Source: an uncultured Erythrobacter sp.
Lineage (GTDB): Bacteria > Pseudomonadota > Alphaproteobacteria > Sphingomonadales > Sphingomonadaceae
Assembly (NCBI GenBank): GCA_947488155.1
Contig: CANKYK010000001.1
Location: 1,568,439-1,632,438 of the forward strand
DNA length: 64,000 nucleotides
Direction of reading: 5' to 3'
Shown: in pieces, positions 52,962-62,534 of the stretch
Numbering within the stretch: position 1 is the first letter of the stretch
How the letters are laid out: the number at the start of each line of letters is the position of its first letter
Program-made: the position numbers and the translations under genes
Notes under the pieces: generated by a model
Told to the model about the DNA's origin: nothing
The model's input: the letters and a program-made list of their open reading frames with translations, nothing else
The model's database searches: none

Positions 52962-54496
52962 TTCAAACCTAGTTCATTGGCCAATTGCTCGGCGGCTTCT
53001 TTTGGGCTGAGCTTATCCTCCTGCCGGTCGACCGCGAAATTCGCCTCTCGCATTGCGTCCACACTGATTGCCCCGATCAGCGGCTCAAGCACCGTGATTA
53101 AGGCTGCATCATTCGCCCGGCGCGGTGAAATCATCAGCATCGCATCATAGCTGGGCAAAGCCTCGCGTGGGTCGTCCAGCACCACGAGCCGGTCCGCCGC
53201 AATGCGCCCGTCGGAGGTGTAGGCGCTGATCACATCGGCCTCGCCAGAGGTCAGCGCGTTGTACATGAAGGTTGGCGAGAAATTGCGTGTTTGGCCAAAG
53301 CGCATGCCATAGGCATCGCGCACTGCGATCCATTCTGGGCGTTCGAAGAATTCGGGATCGCCGCCAACGGTCAGCTGAGGGGCGACACGGACCAAATCCT
53401 CCAGCGAGGTGAGGCCCAATTCCGCTGTGCGGTCTTCGCGCATGGCGAAGGCATAGGCGTTCTCAAACCCCAGCCTTCCGAGCACGAGCACGCCGTTCTC
53501 CTCCGCCTCCCAGTCCTTGATGGTCTGGTACATCGCCTCGCGCCCTGGATTGCCGGTGCGTTTTAGATTGTTGGTCCAGATCGTGCCGGTGTAATCGACA
53601 GAGATATCGATTGCTGAGCTTGCGACCGCATTGTGCACCACGGCCGAGCCCAGGCCGTCGCGATATTCAACTGCATAGCCCGCCGCCTCCAGCCGCGATC
53701 CGATCAATTGCGCGAGGATGTATTGCTCGGAGAATTGCTTCGACGCGATGATGATCGTGTCTTCCTTTGTCCCGCCGAATTGCACGATGAGCGCTGCGAC
53801 AATGCCAGCGGCAACCGCGATCAGCCCGCTGCCCCACATGACTTTCGATCGGCGGGCGAGGCCGCGCTCGATCAGGCCAAGCAAATTGTCCGCGATCAGT
53901 GCCAGAGCCGCGCTGGCGAAACAACCTGCCAGCACCAGCGCCCAGTTCTGCGTTTGCAGCCCGGCAAAGATCGGATCGCCCAGACTGGGCTGGCCAATCG
54001 TGGTGGAGAGCGTTGCCGCGCCAATGGTCCATACACTGGCGGTGCGAATGCCGGCCATGATGAAGGGCGCGGATAGCGGGGCCTCAACCAGTCGCAATTT
54101 CTGCCAGCTGGTCATGCCGACGCCGTCGGCCGCCTCCAGCACGCCGGGATCGAGATTGGCCTGTGCGGTCACGGCATTGCGCAGGATCGGCAGCAGGGCA
54201 TAGAGCGCGAGTGCGAGCAGCGCGGGTAGGAAGCCAAGCGTGGGTAGGCCTTCGCCAAATACGGCGCGTAAGGAAAGCAGGATTGGGAAGAACAGTGCGA
54301 GCAATGCCAGCGCCGGGATGGTCTGAATGAGGCTCGCAAAGCCCAATGCGACCCGTGCGACAGGGCGTGAGCGGCTGGCCCAGACTGCGAGCGGCAAAGC
54401 AACCGCAATGCCAAGGCTAATCGCGCTGGCCGCGAGTACGATATGCGCAGTCAGCTTGTCGCCAAGGCCAAAGAGTATGTCGAGAAATTCGCTCAC
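52958..54496 (-). CDS. Betaine/choline-type ABC transporter: permease fused to substrate-binding domain
   Basis: One 512-aa chain holds the membrane part (residues about 1-240, with QTIPALALLALFFPIL and the EAA-like loop EAADGVGMTSWQKLRLVEAPLSAPFIMAGIRTA) and an OpuAC/ProX-type binding domain (about 250-500, IIIASKQFSEQYILAQLIGSRLEAAGY to the end). The fusion tethers the binding domain in the periplasm, as in OpuCB/CC-like single-chain systems. Likely ligands are quaternary amines such as glycine betaine or choline; EgtU-type ergothioneine uptake is an alternative. Overlaps the ATPase gene by four bases. Confidence 0.9.
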   Translation of the reverse strand: MSEFLDILFGLGDKLTAHIVLAASAISLGIAVALPLAVWASRSRPVARVALGFASLIQTIPALALLALFFPILLSLRAVFGEGLPTLGFLPALLALALYALLPILRNAVTAQANLDPGVLEAADGVGMTSWQKLRLVEAPLSAPFIMAGIRTASVWTIGAATLSTTIGQPSLGDPIFAGLQTQNWALVLAGCFASAALALIADNLLGLIERGLARRSKVMWGSGLIAVAAGIVAALIVQFGGTKEDTIIIASKQFSEQYILAQLIGSRLEAAGYAVEYRDGLGSAVVHNAVASSAIDISVDYTGTIWTNNLKRTGNPGREAMYQTIKDWEAEENGVLVLGRLGFENAYAFAMREDRTAELGLTSLEDLVRVAPQLTVGGDPEFFERPEWIAVRDAYGMRFGQTRNFSPTFMYNALTSGEADVISAYTSDGRIAADRLVVLDDPREALPSYDAMLMISPRRANDAALITVLEPLIGAISVDAMREANFAVDRQEDKLSPKEAAEQLANELGLN

Positions 54497-55251
54497 TTTG
54501 GCCCGCTCGCCTCCATCGCAGCGAGCTTTTCCGCTTGCCGGCGCGGCACAGCGACGAGGCCTTGCGCGGTGTCTCCGCCTTTGCCCGCAAGTAGGGCGCG
54601 CGGCGTTTCATCGGCAACAATCGCGCCGGTCTCCATTACCAGCACCCGGTCCGCCAGCAGCAGAGCCTCGGCCATATCGTGGGTCACCATGATGGTGGTG
54701 AGGCCGAGGCGCTTATGCAGCTCTCTGACGGTTTCGCCCAGGGCATCGCGCGTGATCGGATCGAGCGCGCCAAACGGCTCATCCATCAGCAGCAATTCCG
54801 GCTCAATCGCGAGCGCACGGGCGACGCCGACCCGCTGGCGCTGACCGCCAGACAGCTCGTCTGGCATTCTATTCGCCATTGCGCCTTCCAGTTCCACCAG
54901 TTCGAGCAGCTGCGTGATGCGCTGTGCGTCCAAAGTCTCACCCGCGAGGCGCGGACCGATTGCGATGTTCTCTCCCACGCGCAGATGTGGGAACAGGCCG
55001 ATCCCTTGAAAGACATAGCCGATCCGGCGGCGCAGAGCCGCTGGCGGCTGAGCGGCGACATCATCGCCCGCGAACAGGATTCTACCGGCGCTGGGCACTT
55101 CCAAAGTGTTGACCATTTTGAGGAGTGTCGATTTGCCAGATCCGGATGCCCCGACCAAAGCGACGAAGCTGCCTTTGGCGATCTCGAGGTCAACTGAACC
55201 CACCGCGATCACATCGCCGTATTGGCGACTGGCGCCCTCAAATTTCAGCAA
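54493..55251 (-). CDS. Betaine/choline-type ABC transporter ATP-binding protein
   Basis: 252-aa ATPase of the ProV/OpuCA type without the CBS domains. Walker A LVGASGSGKSTLLKMV, Q-loop YVFQGIGLFPHLRVGENI, signature LSGGQRQRVGVARALA, Walker B LLLMDEPFGALD and switch VTHDMAEALLLADR are all present. TTG start at 55251 without a clear ribosome site. Pairs with the permease-binding fusion through an ATGA overlap; a small lipoprotein gene is 18 bp upstream. Confidence 0.92.
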   Translation of the reverse strand: MLKFEGASRQYGDVIAVGSVDLEIAKGSFVALVGASGSGKSTLLKMVNTLEVPSAGRILFAGDDVAAQPPAALRRRIGYVFQGIGLFPHLRVGENIAIGPRLAGETLDAQRITQLLELVELEGAMANRMPDELSGGQRQRVGVARALAIEPELLLMDEPFGALDPITRDALGETVRELHKRLGLTTIMVTHDMAEALLLADRVLVMETGAIVADETPRALLAGKGGDTAQGLVAVPRRQAEKLAAMEASGPK

Positions 55252-55269
55252 GGTAGGTGAGGTGATGGC

Positions 55270-55770
55270 TTAACCCTCACCCTCGCCTTCGGCATTGTCC
55301 GCCACGTCGTTATCTTGGGCAGGGACTGCTGGCGCGATATAGGTCACGCGTCTCAGCTCAATCGCTCGGCCCGTCCCATCGACGGTGCGCATGTTGCCTT
55401 CATCATCCACCGCGCCGGTTGACCAGCATTCTCCGCGCACTTGCTCGCCCGCAGGGATCAGGCACAGCCGCGCATCCTCGCGCCGTTCCCAACTGCCCTG
55501 CTGCACGGGATCGCCATTGCGAAAATCGCGGTACGTGCCATCGGGGTCAAAGAATGTGGTGTAGACCGCGCCGTCTGCTCCGATTGCGACCCAGCCGGTT
55601 TTCGCCATTGGCGCATCGTTGGATGCTGCAGTCGGCGCGGAGCTATTGCTCGGTGTTTCAGAGGCCGTATCTGCGCCATCAGAGCCGCTGTCCTCCGCTG
55701 GTGCGCAGGCGGCGAGCGTGAAAGACAGACCGCCGACGAAAAGGCTGAATGTGCGTGATCGTAAGAGCAT
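55270..55770 (-). CDS. Small lipoprotein, function unknown
   Basis: 166 aa with a lipobox in GGLSFTLAAC (Cys22), a Ser/Thr/Ala/Asp linker, then a compact domain (TGWVAIGADGAVYTTFFDPDGTYRDF, GSWERREDARLCLIPAGEQVRGECWSTG) with two Cys likely bridged, and an acidic tail. The domain resembles a lipocalin-like test-strip repeat found in sphingomonad small lipoproteins, but I cannot name it. It lies between the HWE kinase and the ABC ATPase genes, all minus strand. Confidence 0.72.
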   Translation of the reverse strand: MLLRSRTFSLFVGGLSFTLAACAPAEDSGSDGADTASETPSNSSAPTAASNDAPMAKTGWVAIGADGAVYTTFFDPDGTYRDFRNGDPVQQGSWERREDARLCLIPAGEQVRGECWSTGAVDDEGNMRTVDGTGRAIELRRVTYIAPAVPAQDNDVADNAEGEGEG

Positions 55771-55780
55771 GGCAAGGAGC

Positions 55781-57316
55781 CTACTGGGTTAGGCGCTCTC
55801 GCGGAACACTTATTGTGATGATAAGGCCGCTTTTCTGCCAGTCCTGGGCCATGGAGCCGCCCAATTGATGATCGATGGCCATGCTGATCAAGCGCGAACC
55901 AAAGCCGGTTTCCTGCGGCTCGGCAGTTTTAGGCCCGCCGATTTCGCTCCATGTGATTGTGACATCATTGCCGGTTTGTCTGATATCAATCGCCACCCGG
56001 CCTGCGGGAACGCTAAGCGCGCCATATTTGGCGGCATTGGTTGCCAGCTCGTGGAATATCAGTGCCAGAGGTGTCGCCGCGCCCCCTCCAAAGTCGACAT
56101 TATCGCCGGCAATGCTGACCACATCAGAGCTGTCCGCGCCGTATGGGGCCATCAATACGCGTAGCAAATCGGCCAGCGTTTCGCCGCGGCTGCCGCTGAC
56201 CGGCATGGCGAATTCCTGTGCCCGGGCGAGCGCGCGAAGATTGGTGTTGAGTTCTTCGGCGAATTTCTGATTGGCATCATCCCCGCGCGACCGCAGTGAG
56301 ATCAGTCCGGTGATCACCGAAAAGATGTTCTTGATCCGGTGTGCCAGCTCGCCCGCAAGTAATTCGCGCTCTTGCGACATCCGATAACGATCGTCGATGT
56401 CGGTCAGCGTGCCAAACCAGCGCGCAGTGGCCGGATCATCGGTCGACGGAACTGCGCGCGAGATGACATAGCGGTAAGAGCCATCGGCCTGGCGCAGGCG
56501 CCACTCATCGGCAAATTCGCTGGCGGTTGCCATGGCTTTTTGGAACTTAGCCAAGGACGCTTCGAAGTCGTCAGGGTGAATGAATGCGCGCCAATCATCC
56601 ACGCCGCTGGGTGGCGTGCCTCCGGTTACCTCTGTGAAACGCGCGTTGAAATTGTCGAACACTGGGCCGGGCGCAGCCGACCAGGCGATATCCGGCACGC
56701 CGTCGAGGATGAACTGCACGCGTTCTGCGCTTTCCTTAAGCTCAAAGACGGCCAGATGCGCCTGCCGGTGCGCCTCTAAGCGTCGCTTTACCGCGTCGGC
56801 CAGCACGATCAGTCCGCCGCGCTGCAACTCTGACAGACCTTGCGAGTGTGCGTTCGTGTCGGTCACGCATAGGGCGCCCATCGGCGCGCCTTCGGAAGAG
56901 ATCAGCGGTGCCCCCACATAATAGCGTAGGTGCGAGGCCTCACGCACCAAAGCATAGTCCTGGAACCGCGCGTCATGGGCGGCATCGAGCACTTCCAGCA
57001 GATCATCGCCGAGCATGGTTTGCGCGCAAAAACTGGTCGAACGCGGGGTTTCGGTTATGTCCAGCCCTTCACTGGCGATAAAGCGCTGCCGCTCTTCCTC
57101 GACCAGGCTGACCGATGCCGACGGAGCGTCGCATAATTTCGCGGCAAACTTGACCAAACGCACCAATTCCGGATCGCCGCTCACACCGTCCAGATCGAAG
57201 CTCGCCAGCACGCGTAGTCGGCTGCGCTCTTCGCAAAACTCCTTTGCGGGAGACTGGTCAGATGGCCAGGGGGGCGAGTCCAAAAGTGTCAGGGAACAGG
57301 TCCTTTCAGGCTTCAC
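55781..57316 (-). CDS. GAF-PAS sensor histidine kinase of the HWE family
   Basis: Soluble 511-aa sensor. A GAF domain (about 35-185, with IASEGLDITETPRSTSFC), a PAS domain (about 195-320, VPDIAWSAAP, DDWRAFIHPDDFEASLAKF) and an HWE/HisKA_2 kinase: phospho-acceptor in LLAGELAHRIKNIFSVITGL, N-box FHELATNAAKYGALS, WSEIGGP and GFGSRLI. The FCAQTM GAF motif suggests a bilin- or redox-type pocket, not proven. HWE kinases in sphingomonads often feed the general stress or light response. No response regulator adjoins it. GTG start. Confidence 0.9.
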   Translation of the reverse strand: MKPERTCSLTLLDSPPWPSDQSPAKEFCEERSRLRVLASFDLDGVSGDPELVRLVKFAAKLCDAPSASVSLVEEERQRFIASEGLDITETPRSTSFCAQTMLGDDLLEVLDAAHDARFQDYALVREASHLRYYVGAPLISSEGAPMGALCVTDTNAHSQGLSELQRGGLIVLADAVKRRLEAHRQAHLAVFELKESAERVQFILDGVPDIAWSAAPGPVFDNFNARFTEVTGGTPPSGVDDWRAFIHPDDFEASLAKFQKAMATASEFADEWRLRQADGSYRYVISRAVPSTDDPATARWFGTLTDIDDRYRMSQERELLAGELAHRIKNIFSVITGLISLRSRGDDANQKFAEELNTNLRALARAQEFAMPVSGSRGETLADLLRVLMAPYGADSSDVVSIAGDNVDFGGGAATPLALIFHELATNAAKYGALSVPAGRVAIDIRQTGNDVTITWSEIGGPKTAEPQETGFGSRLISMAIDHQLGGSMAQDWQKSGLIITISVPRERLTQ

Positions 57317-57443
57317 ATACAGTAATCACGTCTGAGCTCAAATTGAGGTTCAACACCGAGGGAAGCGTGCTTAGAGAGTTTGCGCTTAGGCCGCGCAATG
57401 ATATGGCGAGTGGAACATATTATTTCACGCAAGGTAATGAAAA

Positions 57444-58610
57444 ATGCGCGCCACCCCAGACTTTGATTTTCAGCTCGGCGAAGCGGCCGAGATGATCCGC
57501 GACAGCGTTGGCCGTTTTGCCGATGAGCAGATCATGCCGCTGGCAGAAAAGGCCGACCGCGAAGACTGGTTCCCGCGCGAATTGTGGCAACCAATGGGGG
57601 AGCTGGGCCTGCACGGGTTGACCGTGGATGAAGCCGATGGCGGACTTGGGCTCGGATATCTGGAGCATGTTATCGCGGTTGAGGAAGTCAGCCGAGCGTC
57701 GGCCAGCGTTGGCCTGTCTTACGGCGCGCATTCCAACCTGTGCATCAATCAGATCCGCCGGTGGGGTAATGAAGAGCAAAAGGCGAAATATCTGCCCGGA
57801 TTGATCAGCGGCGAGCATGTCGGATCGCTGGCGATGAGCGAGGCGAGCGCTGGCTCTGATGTCGTTTCCATGAAGCTGAAAGCCGAAGCTGTTCAGGGCG
57901 GATATGTGCTCAATGGCACCAAGTTCTGGATCACCAATGCACCAGAGGCGGACACTTTGGTGGTCTATGCTAAAACTGATGGCAATGCGGGTTCGCGCGG
58001 GATCACGGCCTTTCTGATCGAAAAGGGTGATGCAGGTTTCTCCATCGGTCAGAAGATCGACAAGGTCGGCATGCGCGGTTCACCCACGTCAGAGCTGGTT
58101 TTTGACGATTGTCATATTCCAGAAGACCGCGTGATGGGGCCGGTGAACGGCGGCGTCGGCGTGTTGATGAGCGGGCTGGATTACGAGCGCGTGGTGCTCG
58201 CCGGCCTTCAGCTAGGCATTATGCAGGCCTGCCTCGATTGCGTCATCCCCTATCTTCGCGAGCGCAAGCAGTTCGGCAAGCCAATCGGCAGCTTCCAATT
58301 GATGCAGGCCAAGGTTGCCGACATGTATGTCGCGCTGCAATCGGCGCGGAGCTACACCTATGCCGTGGCCAAGGCGTGTGACGGCGATCAAACCACCCGG
58401 TTTGATGCGGCGGGCGTGATCCTGCTAGCGAGCGAGAATGCCTTCCGCGTGGCTGCCGAAAGCGTGCAAGCGCTGGGCGGTGCGGGGTACACCAAGGATT
58501 GGCCAGTGGAGCGCTATATGCGCGATGCGAAGCTGCTCGATATTGGCGCCGGGACGAATGAAATTCGCCGGATGCTGATCGGGCGCGAACTGATTGGGGC
58601 GGCTGGGTGA
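57444..58610 (+). CDS. ivd: Isovaleryl-CoA dehydrogenase
   Basis: Oxidises isovaleryl-CoA to 3-methylcrotonyl-CoA in leucine breakdown. 388 aa. The catalytic Glu is at the isovaleryl/long-chain position, Glu248 in [11 protein letters not shown], not at the C-terminal site used by the acyl-CoA dehydrogenase at 8618. Other motifs: [57 protein letters not shown]. Methylcrotonyl-CoA carboxylase beta lies 1 kb downstream, supporting the assignment. Divergent from the HWE kinase gene. Confidence 0.95.
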   Translation: MRATPDFDFQLGEAAEMIRDSVGRFADEQIMPLAEKADREDWFPRELWQPMGELGLHGLTVDEADGGLGLGYLEHVIAVEEVSRASASVGLSYGAHSNLCINQIRRWGNEEQKAKYLPGLISGEHVGSLAMSEASAGSDVVSMKLKAEAVQGGYVLNGTKFWITNAPEADTLVVYAKTDGNAGSRGITAFLIEKGDAGFSIGQKIDKVGMRGSPTSELVFDDCHIPEDRVMGPVNGGVGVLMSGLDYERVVLAGLQLGIMQACLDCVIPYLRERKQFGKPIGSFQLMQAKVADMYVALQSARSYTYAVAKACDGDQTTRFDAAGVILLASENAFRVAAESVQALGGAGYTKDWPVERYMRDAKLLDIGAGTNEIRRMLIGRELIGAAG

Positions 58611-58647
58611 ATTCAATCAATACAATTTGGTAAAAGCGGAGAGTGCT

Positions 58648-59088
58648 ATGTCTAAAAAATTCTTAGTATCAGCTATTTGCAGCCTCGGAATACTACAGAT
58701 GTCAACGGACCTTGCAGCACAGCCTGCTTCGCTTGATCCCTCACAAAGTGCCAGAGTCGCGCAGCTTGCTAGTGCGGGAGATTGCCAGAAGATCATGGCG
58801 CAAATTGTCGAGCATGAAAAACAGATCGCAGCAATTGATGCCAGAGATGAGGTCAGTGGTTCTGGGGGACACCCACAAACAGTGCGCGCTATCTGGATGA
58901 ACAGTCGATGGCTCGCGATAAACTCAGGAATAATGTTGTTGAATGCCAAAGGCTGTCCAATGCCTAGCCAGATTCCTGAACCGTCTGATTTTACCGAAGC
59001 GGCGAGGGAATGTGCCCGTATACGTTCTAATCGACGGAAACCAGACCCACGCTGTGATCAATCCCAATGGAGGCGCTCTCCTCAATGA
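58648..59088 (+). CDS. Secreted hypothetical protein
   Basis: 146 aa from ATG 58648 (GCGGAGAG upstream), starting with a signal peptide (KKFLVSAICSLGILQMSTDLAAQ). The mature part has Cys in SAGDCQKIMAQI, KGCPMP, RECARI and DPRCDQ, fitting a disulfide-linked small periplasmic protein. No family recognised. It sits inside the leucine operon and its stop overlaps the next gene (ATGA). Base composition is lower in GC than ivd and mccB, suggesting a later insertion. Confidence 0.65.
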   Translation: MSKKFLVSAICSLGILQMSTDLAAQPASLDPSQSARVAQLASAGDCQKIMAQIVEHEKQIAAIDARDEVSGSGGHPQTVRAIWMNSRWLAINSGIMLLNAKGCPMPSQIPEPSDFTEAARECARIRSNRRKPDPRCDQSQWRRSPQ

Positions 59089-59312
59089 CCGCACCCACTC
59101 TCACATCCAAGCTCGATATGGAAAGTCCTGAGGCGAAAGTGCGGGCGGAGCGCAATCGCGGGCTTGCAACCGATCTACGCGAATACGTGGCAAAGGCCGC
59201 GCTTGGCGGGTCAGAACGCAGCCGAGAGCGGCATGTGTCGCGCAGCAAATTTCGCGATGCGGGCAGCACGGCGGAAGCGATCATTGTAAAGGGCTTGGGG
59301 GACGACGCTTGA
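59085..59312 (+). CDS. Truncated N-terminal paralogue of methylcrotonyl-CoA carboxylase beta
   Basis: 75 aa. The first 56 residues match the N-terminus of the mccB product at 59668 at 42 positions by eye, including the identical stretch [16 protein letters not shown]. The rest ([19 protein letters not shown]) is unrelated. No carboxyltransferase active-site sequence is present, so it is either a decaying partial duplicate or a small protein that keeps the subunit-contact segment. Four-base overlaps on both sides keep it in the translation-coupled chain. Confidence 0.75.
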   Translation: MTAPTLTSKLDMESPEAKVRAERNRGLATDLREYVAKAALGGSERSRERHVSRSKFRDAGSTAEAIIVKGLGDDA

Positions 59313-59671
59313 TCGGAACGTCAATCTGGCTGTTGCTGTCGGCCGCGGTGATGGTGATCACTGCGATTTTGCACTCGACCGGCGGGGCGAACTCGGTGCT
59401 TGGTCCCATGCTTGAGGGCGGCAACCCGCATCCTGATATGGAAATCGCTCCCATCCTTCTGCGCTATCTGTGGCACGCGCTGTCCGCCTTTATGATCTTG
59501 AGCGCCGCCGCCGTGGCCTGGCCAGACACACCGCGCGGACTCGTGGTGCTGATTGGATTGTTCTGGATCGCCCTGGGTCTAGCGGATATTGCGACCTCTC
59601 ATTTCAAACACCCCGGCTGGATACCCATGGCGGTTGCCGGAATTCTCGCCCTGATCGGAGCTTACAGATGA
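59309..59671 (+). CDS. Small membrane protein, function unknown
   Basis: 120 aa with four hydrophobic segments (about 3-22, 45-67, 75-93, 100-118): [55 protein letters not shown] and [16 protein letters not shown]. Starts with TTG overlapping the previous stop (TTGA) and ends in an ATGA overlap with mccB. The pattern resembles small DUF-type membrane proteins of sphingomonads, unnamed. It lies between the partial and the full mccB copy. Confidence 0.7.
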   Translation: MIGTSIWLLLSAAVMVITAILHSTGGANSVLGPMLEGGNPHPDMEIAPILLRYLWHALSAFMILSAAAVAWPDTPRGLVVLIGLFWIALGLADIATSHFKHPGWIPMAVAGILALIGAYR

Positions 59672-61275
59672 CCGCCCCTGTGTTGACGTCAAAAATCGAC
59701 CGCGAGGCGCCGGAGGCGAAGGCGCGCGCCGCTCATAACCGGGCGCTGGCGAGCGACCTGCGTGCGAGCGTTGCGCAGGCTGCCCTGGGCGGATCAGAGC
59801 GTAGCCGAGAGCGCCATGTGTCGCGCGGCAAATTGCTGCCAAGGGAACGGGTCGAACGCCTGCTTGATCCCGGTTCGCCATTCCTTGAGATCGGCCAGCT
59901 CGCCGCCAATGGCCTGTACGACACCGATATTCCCGGCGCCGGCATGATCGCGGGGATTGGCCGCGTTTCGGGCCGTCAGGTGATGATCGTGTGCAATGAC
60001 GCGACTGTGAAGGGTGGCACCTATTATCCGATGACGGTGAAGAAGCACCTTCGTGCGCAGGAAATCGCGCAGGAGAACCGCCTACCGTGTATCTATCTGG
60101 TCGATAGCGGCGGGGCTAACCTGCCGCATCAGGCCGAAGTCTTTCCAGACCGCGATCACTTTGGCCGGATATTCTTCAACCAGGCCAACATGAGCGCGTC
60201 TGGCATTCCGCAAATCGCCTGCGTCATGGGCAGCTGCACCGCAGGCGGCGCCTATGTACCGGCGATGTCGGACGAGACGGTGATTGTGCGAGAGCAGGGC
60301 ACGATCTTCCTCGCAGGTCCACCGCTGGTGAAGGCGGCGACGGGCGAAGAAATCACCGCCGAAGATCTGGGCGGCGGCGATCTGCATGCGAAGAAATCCG
60401 GCGTGGTCGATCATCTGGCCGAAAATGATGAGCACGCGCTGACGATTGTGCGCGACATCATCTCGCACCTGGGCGAAAACACAGGAGCCGCAAGCGATAT
60501 TGCGAGCAAAGACCCGCGCCCGCCAAAGTTCGACGCGGACGAGCTTTACTCTGTCGTGCCGGATGATGTGCGCGCGCCCTATGATGTGAAAGAGATCATC
60601 GCACGGCTGGTCGATGGCAGCGAGTTTCACGAGTTCAAAGCGCATTACGGCAGCACTTTGGTGTGCGGCTTTGCGCATATCTGGGGCATGCCGGTCGCGA
60701 TCCTGGCGAATAACGGCGTGCTGTTTTCAGAAAGCGCGCAAAAGGGCGCGCACTTTATCGAACTCGCTCAGCAGCGCCGCATTCCGCTGTTGTTCCTGCA
60801 AAATATCTCCGGCTTTATGGTCGGCGGCAAATATGAGGCGGAAGGCATCGCCAAGCATGGTGCGAAGCTGGTGACGGCAGTTGCGACCGCGACAGTGCCC
60901 AAGATCACCGTGGTGATCGGCGGATCTTTCGGCGCGGGCAATTACGGCATGTGCGGGCGGGCTTACTCTCCGCGCTTCCTGTTCACCTGGCCCAATGCGC
61001 GGATCAGCGTGATGGGCGGAGAGCAAGCCGCATCCGTACTCGCCACGGTTCACCGCGATGCCGACAAATGGTCCGATGATGAGGCCGAGGCGTTCAAAGC
61101 CCCGATCCGGCAGAAGTATGAGGATGAGGGCAATCCCTACTATGCGACCGCGCGGCTGTGGGATGATGGGGTGATCGACCCGGCGCAAACCCGCGATGTG
61201 CTGGGCCTGGCCTTCGCTGCGACGCTCGAAGCGCCGATTCCCGAACGTCCAAGCTTCGGCGTGTTCAGGATGTGA
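59668..61275 (+). CDS. mccB: Methylcrotonyl-CoA carboxylase, carboxyltransferase (beta) subunit
   Basis: Transfers the carboxyl group from biotin to 3-methylcrotonyl-CoA in leucine degradation. 535 aa, complete. Carboxyltransferase motifs: [59 protein letters not shown], and in the C domain [19 protein letters not shown] and [16 protein letters not shown] 59668 corresponds to the family start. The biotinylated alpha subunit (mccA) is not in the window. Confidence 0.95.
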   Translation: MTAPVLTSKIDREAPEAKARAAHNRALASDLRASVAQAALGGSERSRERHVSRGKLLPRERVERLLDPGSPFLEIGQLAANGLYDTDIPGAGMIAGIGRVSGRQVMIVCNDATVKGGTYYPMTVKKHLRAQEIAQENRLPCIYLVDSGGANLPHQAEVFPDRDHFGRIFFNQANMSASGIPQIACVMGSCTAGGAYVPAMSDETVIVREQGTIFLAGPPLVKAATGEEITAEDLGGGDLHAKKSGVVDHLAENDEHALTIVRDIISHLGENTGAASDIASKDPRPPKFDADELYSVVPDDVRAPYDVKEIIARLVDGSEFHEFKAHYGSTLVCGFAHIWGMPVAILANNGVLFSESAQKGAHFIELAQQRRIPLLFLQNISGFMVGGKYEAEGIAKHGAKLVTAVATATVPKITVVIGGSFGAGNYGMCGRAYSPRFLFTWPNARISVMGGEQAASVLATVHRDADKWSDDEAEAFKAPIRQKYEDEGNPYYATARLWDDGVIDPAQTRDVLGLAFAATLEAPIPERPSFGVFRM

Positions 61276-61278
61276 TTC

Positions 61279-61677
61279 ATGAGATTCTGGACGGAGAATG
61301 TCGGGCTTGAGGGTTTGACAGAGCAGCAATTGCGTGGCGCTCTTGATTCCGAAAAGGTGTCGGACGGTTGGATCGCTCAGCTTGAGAAGACTGAGAAGGA
61401 CTACCTCCACACAATGGCGTTTATAAAACCTTCGGGGGAAGTGGGTTTCTATCTTGAGCGCCGTGGGCCGAATCCAAACCAATGGTATCGGGGCGTTACA
61501 CCGGACCGCCCAAAATACATCTTGCCGAGGCATTGGTGGCAGTTTTGGGCCAAGGACATCGAAATTCACTTGTTTGGGCGTGAAGAGATGATCGATGTCT
61601 TTTGCCAATTTTTGGATGGTGAGAGCCAACCTGACCAGGCTAAGTGGGAAGAGATTCCTCCAAGCTATCGGGACTGA
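61279..61677 (+). CDS. Hypothetical protein
   Basis: 132 aa, soluble, rich in Trp, Glu and Lys (IAQLEKTEKDYLH, RHWWQFWAKDIEIHLFGREEMIDVFCQFLDG). No signal peptide or recognised family. It begins 3 bp after the mccB stop but its GC content is clearly lower, so it may be a recent arrival that joined the transcript. Small acidic proteins of this kind include immunity proteins, but no toxin gene adjoins it. Confidence 0.6.
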   Translation: MRFWTENVGLEGLTEQQLRGALDSEKVSDGWIAQLEKTEKDYLHTMAFIKPSGEVGFYLERRGPNPNQWYRGVTPDRPKYILPRHWWQFWAKDIEIHLFGREEMIDVFCQFLDGESQPDQAKWEEIPPSYRD

Positions 61678-61768
61678 CTGTCTTTGGCTGAAACCATCCC
61701 TCTCCCCTTGCGTAACTGCCTACAATAAGGGCACAACGCCCTCACCCAGTTGCTGGGGGGAGAGAGAA

Positions 61769-62410
61769 TTGACCGAAACCATACCGAGCAAAGAGCTGCG
61801 CAAGCCGACGATCCTCTCGCGGATCGTGCGCCGCATCATCCTGCTGATCTACAATTGGAATGGCTGGAAAATCGCCAGCCCGCTGCCCAAAGACATAAAG
61901 AAATATGTTATCGCGGGCGCGCCGCACACCTCCAATTGGGATTTCGTCTTCTTCGCTGGCGCGACCGATGTTGAACAGGTGAAGTCGAACTTCATGGGCA
62001 AGCACACTCTGTTCCAGGGGATCATGCGCAATTTCATGCTCGATATGGGTGGCATTCCGGTCGACCGCACCAAGAGCAACAGTGCGGTTGAGCAAGTCGC
62101 TGAGGAATTTGCCGCGCGCGAAGAGCTGGCGCTGGTTATGGCAGCGGAGGGCACGCGTTCTTCCGATGGCAAATGGAAGTCCGGCTTTTATCACATCGCT
62201 CAGGCCGCCGGTGTGCCGATTGTTCCGGCCTATGCCGACAATGAGAAGAAGACGATTGGCTTTGGCCCTCCGATGATCCCAAGTGGGAATTACGGCGAAG
62301 ACCTGATGAAAATCGCTGAGTGGCTGCTGTCGAAAATTCCTGACTATCCGCGCTATAAGGTGCTGGAGGCTCAGGCCCAGGCCATCATTAATGGCAAGAA
62401 CGACGTCTGA
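61769..62410 (+). CDS. Lysophospholipid/glycerol-3-phosphate acyltransferase-like protein (PlsC superfamily)
   Basis: 213 aa from a TTG at 61769 behind GGGGAGAG. Motif I reads HTSNWDF (HX4D type), motif II is near GGIPVDRTKS, motif III is AAEGTRSSDGKWKSGFYHIA and motif IV VPIVPAY. This combination is typical of the subgroup annotated as 1-acyl-sn-glycerol-3-phosphate acyltransferase with an HTSNWD box. One amphipathic N-terminal segment (ILSRIVRRIILLIYNW). Acts at the inner membrane face. A longer frame upstream lacks a sensible start. Confidence 0.87.
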   Translation: MTETIPSKELRKPTILSRIVRRIILLIYNWNGWKIASPLPKDIKKYVIAGAPHTSNWDFVFFAGATDVEQVKSNFMGKHTLFQGIMRNFMLDMGGIPVDRTKSNSAVEQVAEEFAAREELALVMAAEGTRSSDGKWKSGFYHIAQAAGVPIVPAYADNEKKTIGFGPPMIPSGNYGEDLMKIAEWLLSKIPDYPRYKVLEAQAQAIINGKNDV

Positions 62411-62534
62411 TTACGGTCGAATGAAACTGCCCGGCGCATAATTTACCAATCCAACCTGCAAAAGTGCTGCCTTATGCCTTTAACACGCCTCGGTGCGCCC
62501 CTACATAAGCGTCAGGATTAGGAGGGTAGTCCAG

